Assembly (NCBI GenBank): GCA_050295975.1
Contig: JBNKQR010000010.1
Location: forward strand, 3,995-67,994
Direction: 5' to 3'
Length of the DNA stretch: 64,000 nucleotides
Source: JAPHTQ01 sp050295975
GTDB lineage: Bacteria; Pseudomonadota; Gammaproteobacteria; Thiohalomonadales; Thiohalomonadaceae
The position numbers were made by a program, and so were the translations under genes. The stretch's first letter is position 1; every line of letters starts with the position of its first letter. Of this stretch, positions 53,464 through 60,386 are shown piece by piece. A model generated the notes under the pieces. That model saw only the letters and a program-made list of their open reading frames with translations, did no database searches and was not told where the DNA came from.

Positions 53464-54662
53464 TAGTGCAGTACCTCGGTATCAGCCAGTAACGTTGCGG
53501 TCAGTTCCCTTGCCCTGGCATCAGCGGCAAAAATCGTCTCTAGCGAGTCCGCTGTTTCAATGGTCATTCGTCCCAAGGTCTCTTCAATAAGTTCCGGGAT
53601 CGCAGTAAAACGGATCCTTTCGTGCAAAAATGCCTCAACGGCGATCTCATTTGAGGCATTGAGGATCGCCGGTGCGGTGCCACCTGCCGCACTGGCTTCC
53701 ATCGCCAGTCGCAGGCAGGGGAAACGGTGTAGATCAGGTTCCTCAAAATCGAGCCGGGCCACCTCAAACAGGTTCAGACTCGCTACGCCGGAGTCGATGC
53801 GCTCTGGCCAGGCCAGGGCGTGGGCAATGGGGGTACGCATATCGGGGTTACCCATTTGTGCCAGTACCGACCCATCCTCGTACTCGACCATGGAGTGAAT
53901 CACGCTCTGCGGGTGTAACACCACCTGAATGTTCTCAGTACCCGTGTTGAACAGCCAGCAGGCCTCGATCACCTCCAGTCCTTTATTCATCATGGTGGCG
54001 GAGTCGACAGAAATCTTTCGCCCCATCGACCAGTTGGGATGGGCTACCGCCTGCTCCGGGGTGACTGCCGCAAGCTGCTCAATCGGTGTGCTGCGGAACG
54101 GTCCACCCGAAGCGGTTAACAGAATCCGACGCACGCCCACCTCATCCAGACCACGGGCAAAATCGCCAGGCATACACTGGAAGATGGCGTTGTGTTCACT
54201 GTCGATGGGTAAGAGTTCCGCATTGTGCTGTCGCACCTCATCCATAAAGAGCTGGCCCGACATTACCAGTGCCTCTTTATTCGCCAACAAAATACGTTTA
54301 CCGCTACGTGCCGCTGCAAGTACTGGTGGAAGTCCGGCAGCACCAACAATGGCGGCCATTACATAGTCCACATCATCCAGTGCAGCGATCTTTTCCAGCC
54401 CGGCGACACCACTCAATACTTCGATATCGACACCCTGCTCCGCCAGCTTCTCACTCAGCTGCTTTGCGGCCACGGCATTGGCCATCACCGCGTAGCGTGG
54501 CTGGAATTGCAGGCACTGTTGCAGCAGCCGCTCTACCTGACTATTGGCACTCAGCGCGATCACCTGATAACGCTCCGGGTGACGCGCAAGCACATCCAAC
54601 GTGCTGACGCCAATGGAACCAGTGGCACCGAGAACGGTGATCCCTTTTACCGACTCAGCCAT
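53463..54662 (-). CDS. dxr: 1-deoxy-D-xylulose 5-phosphate reductoisomerase
   Basis: Dxr makes 2-C-methyl-D-erythritol 4-phosphate, the committed step of the MEP isoprenoid pathway; the drug fosmidomycin targets it. The 399-residue protein has the NADPH motif ITVLGATGSIGVSTLDVL, LLANKEALVMSG, the metal and substrate site PIDSEHNAIFQCM, and the flexible-loop region MGRKISVDSATMMNKGLEVIEA. It overlaps cdsA by 16 bases and rseP by one. With ispD and ispF in this window, three MEP-pathway genes are present. Confidence 0.98.
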   Translation of the reverse strand: MAESVKGITVLGATGSIGVSTLDVLARHPERYQVIALSANSQVERLLQQCLQFQPRYAVMANAVAAKQLSEKLAEQGVDIEVLSGVAGLEKIAALDDVDYVMAAIVGAAGLPPVLAAARSGKRILLANKEALVMSGQLFMDEVRQHNAELLPIDSEHNAIFQCMPGDFARGLDEVGVRRILLTASGGPFRSTPIEQLAAVTPEQAVAHPNWSMGRKISVDSATMMNKGLEVIEACWLFNTGTENIQVVLHPQSVIHSMVEYEDGSVLAQMGNPDMRTPIAHALAWPERIDSGVASLNLFEVARLDFEEPDLHRFPCLRLAMEASAAGGTAPAILNASNEIAVEAFLHERIRFTAIPELIEETLGRMTIETADSLETIFAADARARELTATLLADTEVLH

Positions 54663-55456
54663 AACAACCCCAGAGTAAAGATAGGTGCCGCGGCGGTCAG
54701 GCTATCGATACGATCGAGTACACCACCATGCCCAGGCAACAGATCGCCGCTGTCCTTCACCGCTGCGACTCGCTTACACAGACTCTCCATCAGGTCCCCC
54801 AGTATTGACAGGCCCACCGTCAACGCCACCAGCACCAGATAGGCGGGCATACCGTCCGCTGGTGATAGCCAGCGGGTGGCGATCAGGGCAATCAACAGAG
54901 CAAGCAATACCCCACCGATCACCCCTTCCCAGGTCTTACCTGGGCTGACCTTTGGCGCCAGTTTATGCTTGCCAAAAGCGCGGCCAGCGAAATAGGCACC
55001 CGTATCGGCAGCCCAGATCAACATCATCAGCAGGATCACAAAACCGGGACCAAAGCGTTGGTGTAACAGCGATAGTGCGACCCAGGTCGGCACCAGCACA
55101 AAGACACCGGCTACACCACGAACCAGAGGCTGACGCCAGAGCCCGGCATTACGCGGATAGATGAGTACAGATATTAGAGCGACCAGCCACCAGAGTAGTG
55201 ACGGCAGCAGGAACAACATCGGAGAAATGCCCTGCTGTAGCAGAAAATGGGTAGCAACCAGCAACAGAGCAATAAACACGAAATAGAACAGACGCCCCAC
55301 CATAGCGTGAAGCCCACACAGACGTCCCCATTCCCAGGCGCCAAAGGCAATAATCGCCGCCACACCGATGGAAAAATAGAGGGTAGGACTGGCCCAGATG
55401 GCCCAGAGGGCCAACGGTGCAAGAATCAGTGCAGTAATTACGCGCAGTTTAAGCAT
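54647..55456 (-). CDS. cdsA: Phosphatidate cytidylyltransferase
   Basis: CdsA makes CDP-diacylglycerol from phosphatidate and CTP at the inner membrane, the precursor of all main phospholipids. The 269-residue protein has about eight hydrophobic helices and the C-terminal signature KVSPGKTWEGVIGG and LSILGDLMESLCKRVAAVKDSG, which includes the catalytic acidic residues and Lys/Arg cluster. It overlaps uppS by 8 bases upstream and dxr by 16 bases downstream, so translation of this stretch is tightly coupled. Confidence 0.97.
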   Translation of the reverse strand: MLKLRVITALILAPLALWAIWASPTLYFSIGVAAIIAFGAWEWGRLCGLHAMVGRLFYFVFIALLLVATHFLLQQGISPMLFLLPSLLWWLVALISVLIYPRNAGLWRQPLVRGVAGVFVLVPTWVALSLLHQRFGPGFVILLMMLIWAADTGAYFAGRAFGKHKLAPKVSPGKTWEGVIGGVLLALLIALIATRWLSPADGMPAYLVLVALTVGLSILGDLMESLCKRVAAVKDSGDLLPGHGGVLDRIDSLTAAAPIFTLGLLWLSR

Positions 55457-56228
55457 GCTTTATCTTCTCCACCTGATCGCCGGTACGGCCAAAACGGCGC
55501 TGGCGGGAAGCGTAGGATTGAAGTGCTTCGTCAAAAGCGGCCTCATCAAAATCGGGCCACAACAGATCGGTAAAATAGAGTTCGGTATAGGCCAACTGCC
55601 AGAGCAGGAAGTTACTAATGCGCTGCTCACCGCCGGTGCGGATGAAGAGATCAGGTTCTGGCAGTCCGGTGAGGGAGAGATGGGACTCGATCAGATCAGG
55701 AGTAATCAGCTCACTACGTAGCTTTCCCTCTGCCACCTCTTCCGCAAGAGTACGACAGGCCTGGGTGATGTCCCAACGTCCACCGTAGTTGGCAGCGATA
55801 TTGAGATGAAGACGGGTGTTGTCTTTGGTCAGTGTTTCGCTGTCATGGATGCGCTGCTGCAGTTCTGGGGAGAAAGCGGTGATATCCCCAATAACTCGCA
55901 GGCACACGCCATTCTTATGCAGCTTTTTAACCTCATTTTCCAGTGCCGTCATGAAGAGGTTCATCAGCACACCGACCTCGTCCTTGGGACGGCGCCAGTT
56001 TTCACTGCTGAAGGCAAACAGGGTTAACACTTCCACCCCATTTTTGGCGCAACAATCGATGGTCCGGCGTACCGCCTCTAGTCCAACCTTGTGACCAGCC
56101 ACACGAGGTAGATGACGTTTACGTCCCCAACGACCGTTGCCATCCATAATGATGGCCACATGGCGGGGCACACTGCCTGTGGGGAATTTGGAATTATTTT
56201 TGTCAGCCATACCCACCGAATCCAGCAT
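55449..56228 (-). CDS. uppS: Undecaprenyl diphosphate synthase (UppS)
   Basis: UppS (also called IspU) adds isopentenyl units in cis to farnesyl diphosphate to form the C55 carrier for peptidoglycan and O-antigen. The 259-residue protein has the catalytic Asp29 in HVAIIMDGNGRWGRKR, TLFAFSSENWRRP, NIAANYGGRWDI and the C-terminal PEPDLFIRTGGEQRISNFLLWQ. An ATG seven codons in (56210) is an alternative start with a weak purine-rich site. It follows frr by 54 bases and overlaps cdsA. Confidence 0.98.
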   Translation of the reverse strand: MLDSVGMADKNNSKFPTGSVPRHVAIIMDGNGRWGRKRHLPRVAGHKVGLEAVRRTIDCCAKNGVEVLTLFAFSSENWRRPKDEVGVLMNLFMTALENEVKKLHKNGVCLRVIGDITAFSPELQQRIHDSETLTKDNTRLHLNIAANYGGRWDITQACRTLAEEVAEGKLRSELITPDLIESHLSLTGLPEPDLFIRTGGEQRISNFLLWQLAYTELYFTDLLWPDFDEAAFDEALQSYASRQRRFGRTGDQVEKIKHA

Positions 56229-56282
56229 CGCGGTGAAAAGGGTTAGCGGCCTTACATCGAGGCCGCTGCGTTTTGTTTTGCC

Positions 56283-56840
56283 CTAGATGGACAGCAGATC
56301 CTGCTCTTTCGCTGCGACCAGTTTATCCACCTCAGCGATATATTTGTCGGTGATCTTCTGGATGCTCTCCTCAGCACCACGCGCCTCATCTTCGCTAATA
56401 TCCTTCTCCTTGAGCAGTCCCTTGATGTCGGAGTTGGCATCGCGACGGATATTACGTACAGCCACCTTGCCCTGCTCGCCCTCGTTCTTGACCACCTTGG
56501 TCAGATCACGACGACGCTCTTCAGTCAGCGGCGGCATCGGCACACGGATCACGGTACCCGCACTGGAGGGGTTCAATCCCAGATCGGAGGTCATGATCGC
56601 CTTCTCTACGGCAGCCACCATCGGTTTTTCCCATGGGGTCACGACAAGAGTGCGAGAGTCTTCTACTGCGATATTGGCCACCTGTCCGATGGGCACCATG
56701 GAACCGTAGTAGTCAACGTTGATATGGTTAAGAAGACTGGGATGGGCACGACCAGTACGGATCTTGGTCAACTCCGTCTTCAATGCCTCAATACTCTTTT
56801 GCATGCGAGCTTCAGCATCTTTTTGAATATCGTTAATCAT
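56283..56840 (-). CDS. frr: Ribosome recycling factor
   Basis: Frr with EF-G splits the post-termination ribosome. I use the ATG at 56840 (MINDIQKDAEARMQKSIEAL), giving 185 residues as in E. coli. The frame to 56855 enters pyrH. Conserved segments are KIRTGRAHPSLL, VEDSRTLVVTPWEK, SDLGLNPSSAGTVIRVPMPPLTEERR and VAVRNIRRDAN. The A of its ATG overlaps the pyrH TGA, so the two are translationally coupled in the rpsB-tsf-pyrH-frr series. Confidence 0.98.
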   Translation of the reverse strand: MINDIQKDAEARMQKSIEALKTELTKIRTGRAHPSLLNHINVDYYGSMVPIGQVANIAVEDSRTLVVTPWEKPMVAAVEKAIMTSDLGLNPSSAGTVIRVPMPPLTEERRRDLTKVVKNEGEQGKVAVRNIRRDANSDIKGLLKEKDISEDEARGAEESIQKITDKYIAEVDKLVAAKEQDLLSI

Positions 56841-57577
56841 CAGTTGTCTCCACATTCCACCAGGGTGCCTTCGTCCTCACCAAGGATGATCCGGCGTAAC
56901 GCACCCTGCTTGTGCATATTGAATACACGCAGACGCATGTTGTGATCTCGGCACAAAACGATGGCAGTCAGGTCCATCACGCCGAGTTGCTTCGCAAGCA
57001 CTTCGCTAAAGGTCAGACGGCTATAACGTGTGGCCGAAGAATCTTTCACCGGATCAGCGCTGTACACACCATCCACCTTGGTCGCCTTAAGCACCAGGTC
57101 GGCATTCATTTCGATACCGCGCAGGGTGGCAGCCGAATCGGTGGTAAAGAACGGGTTGCCGGTACCGGCCGCCATAATCACCACCCGACCTTTTTCCAGA
57201 TGACGAATGGCGCGACGACGGGCATAGTCTTCGCAGACCTGATGGATCGGCAACGCCGACATTACCCGTACCGTCACACCTTCCTTTTCCAGTGCATCCT
57301 GTACCGCCAGTGAATTGATCACTGTCGCCAGCATACCCATGTGGTCCGCCGTGGCGCGCTCCATACCTGCGCCCGCCAGACTGACACCACGGAAGATGTT
57401 GCCACCACCGATCACCAAACCAACTTCAACACCGTCCCTGACGATTTCGGCGATCTCAGCACAGGTGCGCTGCACCACTGCTGGATCGATACCGAACTCC
57501 TGCTCGCCCATCAGCGCTTCGCCGCTGAGCTTAAGCAGGATCCGTTTGTAAGCCAGTTTGCCTTCGGCCTTGCCCAT
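56840..57577 (-). CDS. pyrH: UMP kinase
   Basis: PyrH phosphorylates UMP to UDP and is an allosteric hexamer of the amino-acid kinase fold, activated by GTP and inhibited by UTP in E. coli. The 245-residue protein has KRILLKLSGEALMG at the N-terminus, VIGGGNIFRG, ADHMGMLATVINSLA, AAGTGNPFFTTDSAATLR and the C-terminal ALRRIILGEDEGTLV. It starts 3 bases after tsf and overlaps the frr start. Confidence 0.99.
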   Translation of the reverse strand: MGKAEGKLAYKRILLKLSGEALMGEQEFGIDPAVVQRTCAEIAEIVRDGVEVGLVIGGGNIFRGVSLAGAGMERATADHMGMLATVINSLAVQDALEKEGVTVRVMSALPIHQVCEDYARRRAIRHLEKGRVVIMAAGTGNPFFTTDSAATLRGIEMNADLVLKATKVDGVYSADPVKDSSATRYSRLTFSEVLAKQLGVMDLTAIVLCRDHNMRLRVFNMHKQGALRRIILGEDEGTLVECGDN

Positions 57578-57580
57578 CTC

Positions 57581-58459
57581 TTAGCTACCTTTGACCTGAG
57601 CCATAACTTCGTCGGCGAAGTTCTCCTGTTTCTTTTCAATACCCTCGCCCACTTCAAAGCGGGTAAAGGCAACAACAGTGGCACCAGCGCCTTTGAGCAG
57701 CTTTTCCACGGTGGTATCAGGATCCTTCACGAAAGGCTGACCCAGCAGGGTGATCTCTTTCAGGAATTTGTTGATTCGACCACCGATCATCTTTTCGATG
57801 ATTTCGGCAGGCTTACCAGACTCGGCTGCCTGAGCGGAGAAGATCTCTTTTTCCTTCTCGATCAGCGCAGGGTCGACCTCGGCCTCAGAAACAGCAGAGG
57901 GGCGGCTGGCAGCAATGTGCATAGCAATGTCACGACCCAGATCGAGGTCACCACCTTCCAGATTAACCACAACGCCGATACGGCTGCCGTGAGAGTAGCT
58001 GGCAGCAACGCCGTTGCTCTGCACCAGAGCAACACGACGGACAGTCATGTTCTCACCGATCTTGGCGATCATCGCCTTAAGGGCATCGGCTACGGTTTCG
58101 CCACTGGACATCTTGCAGGACAGCAGTGCATCCACGTCAGCAACATCGTTATCCAGTGCAACTTGTGCGACTTCATTACTGAAGTTCTGGAAGTCATCAC
58201 CCTTGGTGACGAAGTCGGTTTCGCAGTTAACTTCGACGATAGCGGTCTTTTTGTTGTCGCCACTGGACTTGATCACAATCAGGCCATCAGCAGCGGTACG
58301 ACCCGCCTTCTTGTCAGCCTTAGCCAGACCGGTCTTGCGCATGTGCTCGATGGCGGTCTCGATGTCGCCGTTGCACTCAACCAGGGCCTTCTTGCACTCC
58401 ATCATGCCAGCGCCGGTGCGCTCGCGCAGATCCTTTACCATTGCAGCGGTAATAGACAT
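57581..58459 (-). CDS. tsf: Translation elongation factor Ts
   Basis: EF-Ts is the nucleotide-exchange factor for EF-Tu. The 292-residue protein begins ITAAMVKDLRERTGAGMMECKKALVE, the N-terminal module, followed by VEVNCETDFVTKGDDF with the Asp-Phe pair that contacts EF-Tu and a two-part core domain ending at about 285. It follows rpsB after a 116-base gap containing an intrinsic terminator, so its expression is probably lower than or separate from full rpsB readthrough. Confidence 0.99.
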   Translation of the reverse strand: MSITAAMVKDLRERTGAGMMECKKALVECNGDIETAIEHMRKTGLAKADKKAGRTAADGLIVIKSSGDNKKTAIVEVNCETDFVTKGDDFQNFSNEVAQVALDNDVADVDALLSCKMSSGETVADALKAMIAKIGENMTVRRVALVQSNGVAASYSHGSRIGVVVNLEGGDLDLGRDIAMHIAASRPSAVSEAEVDPALIEKEKEIFSAQAAESGKPAEIIEKMIGGRINKFLKEITLLGQPFVKDPDTTVEKLLKGAGATVVAFTRFEVGEGIEKKQENFADEVMAQVKGS

Positions 58460-58531
58460 GTTTGCTCTTTCCTCTTAACAAATCATCAAAACGAAGCCAC
58501 ACCAAACGGCATGGCCAAATAGTCCTATTTC

Positions 58532-58556
58532 AAAAAAAGGGGCAATGCCCCCTTTT
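58532..58556 (-). terminator. Intrinsic terminator between rpsB and tsf
   Basis: In the rpsB-to-tsf direction a GGGGC/GCCCC stem with a 3-base loop is followed by seven U, and the flanking A and U bases can extend the stem with one bulge. It sits about 20 bases after the rpsB stop. An internal terminator at this place is known in E. coli and modulates the S2 to EF-Ts ratio. Confidence 0.8.
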
Positions 58557-58575
58557 CGTTTCAGCTCAAAGCAGT

Positions 58576-59331
58576 TTAGCTCGCTGCCTTTTCGCCTTCG
58601 TCCTCTGTCACCTCGATAAACTCGTCCTTGGCGCTGCCGCCAGTGGAGGAGGATGCACGACCTTCGAGGATTGCGTTGGAGGCGCCCTGTACATAAAGGG
58701 TGATGGCGCGGATAGCGTCATCATTGCCGGGAATAACGTAGTCGATGTTTTCCGGGCTGCAGTTGCTATCGACGACAGCAATAACCGGGATACCCAGGGT
58801 ACGGGCTTCGGTGATGGCGATCTTCTCGTGGCCTACGTCGACAACGAACAGTGCATCAGGCAGACCGCCCATGTCCTTGATACCACCCAGGCTGCGATCC
58901 AGCTTTTCCATTTCACGACGACGCATCAGCGCCTCTTTCTTGGTCAGGCGGTCCAGAGAACCGTCACCATCCATCGCTTCAAGGTCTTTCAGACGCTTGA
59001 TGGATTGCTTAACCGTTTTGTAGTTGGTCAGCATGCCGCCGAGCCAGCGGTGGTTGACGTAGGGCATACCGCAACGACTGGCTTCTTCGCTAATAATGTC
59101 GCGAGCCTGGCGCTTGGTACCAACAAACAGGATCTTGCCCTTTTTGGAAGCCAACTTGGAAACGAAGTTCATCGCGTCGTTATACAACGGGAGGCTCTTT
59201 TCCAGGTTGATGATGTGAATCTTGTTACGGTCGCCGAAGAGGAACGGGGCCATCTTGGGATTCCAGTAACGGGTCTGGTGACCGAAGTGTACACCGGCCT
59301 CCAGCATTTGACGCATGGTTACGCTAGCCAT
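58576..59331 (-). CDS. rpsB: 30S ribosomal protein S2
   Basis: S2 binds late to the 30S head-body junction with S1. The ATG at 59331 (MASVTMRQMLEAGVHFGHQTRYWNPKM) gives 251 residues. It has an AGGAG site 9 bases upstream, and upstream in-frame codons fall in the leader. Conserved segments are KILFVGTKRQARDIISEEA, YVNHRWLGGMLTN and PDALFVVDVGHEKIAITEA. The long structured leader probably mediates S2 autoregulation as in other gammaproteobacteria. The C-terminus is acidic and serine-rich. Confidence 0.99.
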   Translation of the reverse strand: MASVTMRQMLEAGVHFGHQTRYWNPKMAPFLFGDRNKIHIINLEKSLPLYNDAMNFVSKLASKKGKILFVGTKRQARDIISEEASRCGMPYVNHRWLGGMLTNYKTVKQSIKRLKDLEAMDGDGSLDRLTKKEALMRRREMEKLDRSLGGIKDMGGLPDALFVVDVGHEKIAITEARTLGIPVIAVVDSNCSPENIDYVIPGNDDAIRAITLYVQGASNAILEGRASSSTGGSAKDEFIEVTEDEGEKAAS

Positions 59332-59501
59332 TCTATATAACTCCTGGTTGGGTTTGTCCTCCATGTGCCGCTGGTTGCCCAACCCCTTACGGGGCACCCG
59401 GGAAACCGTCAAGAAGCCCAAAAAGCTCCTTCAACACATGTGTGGATTTCAGCCCCGACGGACCATCCGCTGGGTGCTGATTTTTGGTTTGCCTATAAAA
59501 G
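59332..59501 (-). promoter_or_regulatory. rpsB 5' leader, putative S2 autoregulatory element
   Basis: The predicted leader is about 170 bases. Near its 3' end (59365-59397) the RNA can form a closing stem GUGCC/GGCAC around two small hairpins, CC-GUAA-GG and GGUU-GGGC-AACC, a three-way junction. Seven bases of the second hairpin (GGUUGGG, 59384-59378) are complementary to CCCAACC (59352-59346) immediately before the AGGAG ribosome-binding site, allowing a pseudoknot or alternative pairing. S2-controlled leaders of rpsB-tsf are established in gammaproteobacteria. The exact match to that family is inference. Confidence 0.55.
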
Positions 59502-59507
59502 CCGCTC

Positions 59508-59536
59508 TTTATACCATAAGCCCCCTTGTTCAACAA
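59508..59536 (-). promoter_or_regulatory. Promoter of rpsB-tsf
   Basis: On the minus strand TTGTTG (59536-59531) and TATAAA (59513-59508) are separated by 17 bases. The discriminator after the -10 is GC-rich (GAGCGGC), as in stringently controlled ribosomal protein promoters. The -35 is a weak match but the spacing is optimal. The divergent map gene starts at 59619. Confidence 0.6.
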
Positions 59537-59618
59537 CGTCCGGCCCCACTAAACTGGGAAGGCGACAGTCCGGCACCATTTCCGAGCTGCACTAAATAAA
59601 CGCAGGAAAATCAATTAG

Positions 59619-60386
59619 ATGAGTATCACAATCAAGAGCGCAGCAGAGATCGAAAAGATGCGCGTTGCCGGACGTCTGGCCGCCGAGGTGCTAGAAATGA
59701 TCGCCCCGCACGTCCAGCCGGGCATCACCACTGACGAACTGGATCGACTCTGCCACGACTACATCGTCAATGAGCAGCAGGCGATCCCGGCGCCGCTCAA
59801 CTATCACGGCTTCCCCAAATCCATCTGCACCTCCCTCAACCATGTGGTCTGCCATGGCATACCTGGGGAGAAGAAGCTTAAGAAGGGCGACATCATCAAC
59901 ATCGACATCACCGTGATCAAAGATGGTTACCACGGCGACACCAGCCAGATGTTCTTTGTCGGCGAGCCATCAATAAAGGCCCGCCGTCTGGTCGACATCG
60001 CACGGGAGTGCCTGCTGGTCGGTATCCGCATGGTTGAACCCGGTGTCCGCCTGGGCGACATCGGCCACGCCATCCAGCAGCACGCCGAATCCAACAACTT
60101 CACCGTGGTGCGTGAGTACTGCGGCCACGGCATTGGCAAGGAGTTCCACGAAGAGCCACAGGTGCTGCACTACGGCAGCGCGGGGACTGGGGTGGTACTG
60201 GAATCGGGAATGACCTTCACCATCGAGCCGATGATCAACGCGGGCAAACGCAATGTCACCCTGCTCCCTGATGACTGGACTGTGATCACCAAGGATCGCA
60301 GCCTCTCCGCCCAATGGGAGCACACCATACTGGTCACCGACGACGGCGTAGAGGTGCTCACCCTGCGTCAGGGCGAAACCATTTAA
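59619..60386 (+). CDS. map: Methionine aminopeptidase, type I
   Basis: Map removes the initiator methionine from nascent proteins. The 255-residue pita-bread-fold enzyme has SICTSLNHVVCHGIPG, then the five metal ligands: two Asp in NIDITVIKDGYHGDTSQMF, His in REYCGHGIGKEFHE, Glu in FTIEPMINAG and the last Glu in SAQWEHTILVT. No SH3-like or zinc-finger extension is present. It is divergent from rpsB, the usual arrangement. Its TAA is directly followed by the glnD ATG. Confidence 0.98.
   Translation: MSITIKSAAEIEKMRVAGRLAAEVLEMIAPHVQPGITTDELDRLCHDYIVNEQQAIPAPLNYHGFPKSICTSLNHVVCHGIPGEKKLKKGDIINIDITVIKDGYHGDTSQMFFVGEPSIKARRLVDIARECLLVGIRMVEPGVRLGDIGHAIQQHAESNNFTVVREYCGHGIGKEFHEEPQVLHYGSAGTGVVLESGMTFTIEPMINAGKRNVTLLPDDWTVITKDRSLSAQWEHTILVTDDGVEVLTLRQGETI

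Noticed and set aside
59332..59421. Extended start of S2
   Set aside because: It runs through the structured leader. The AGGAG site and conserved MASVTMRQMLEAG start at 59331.
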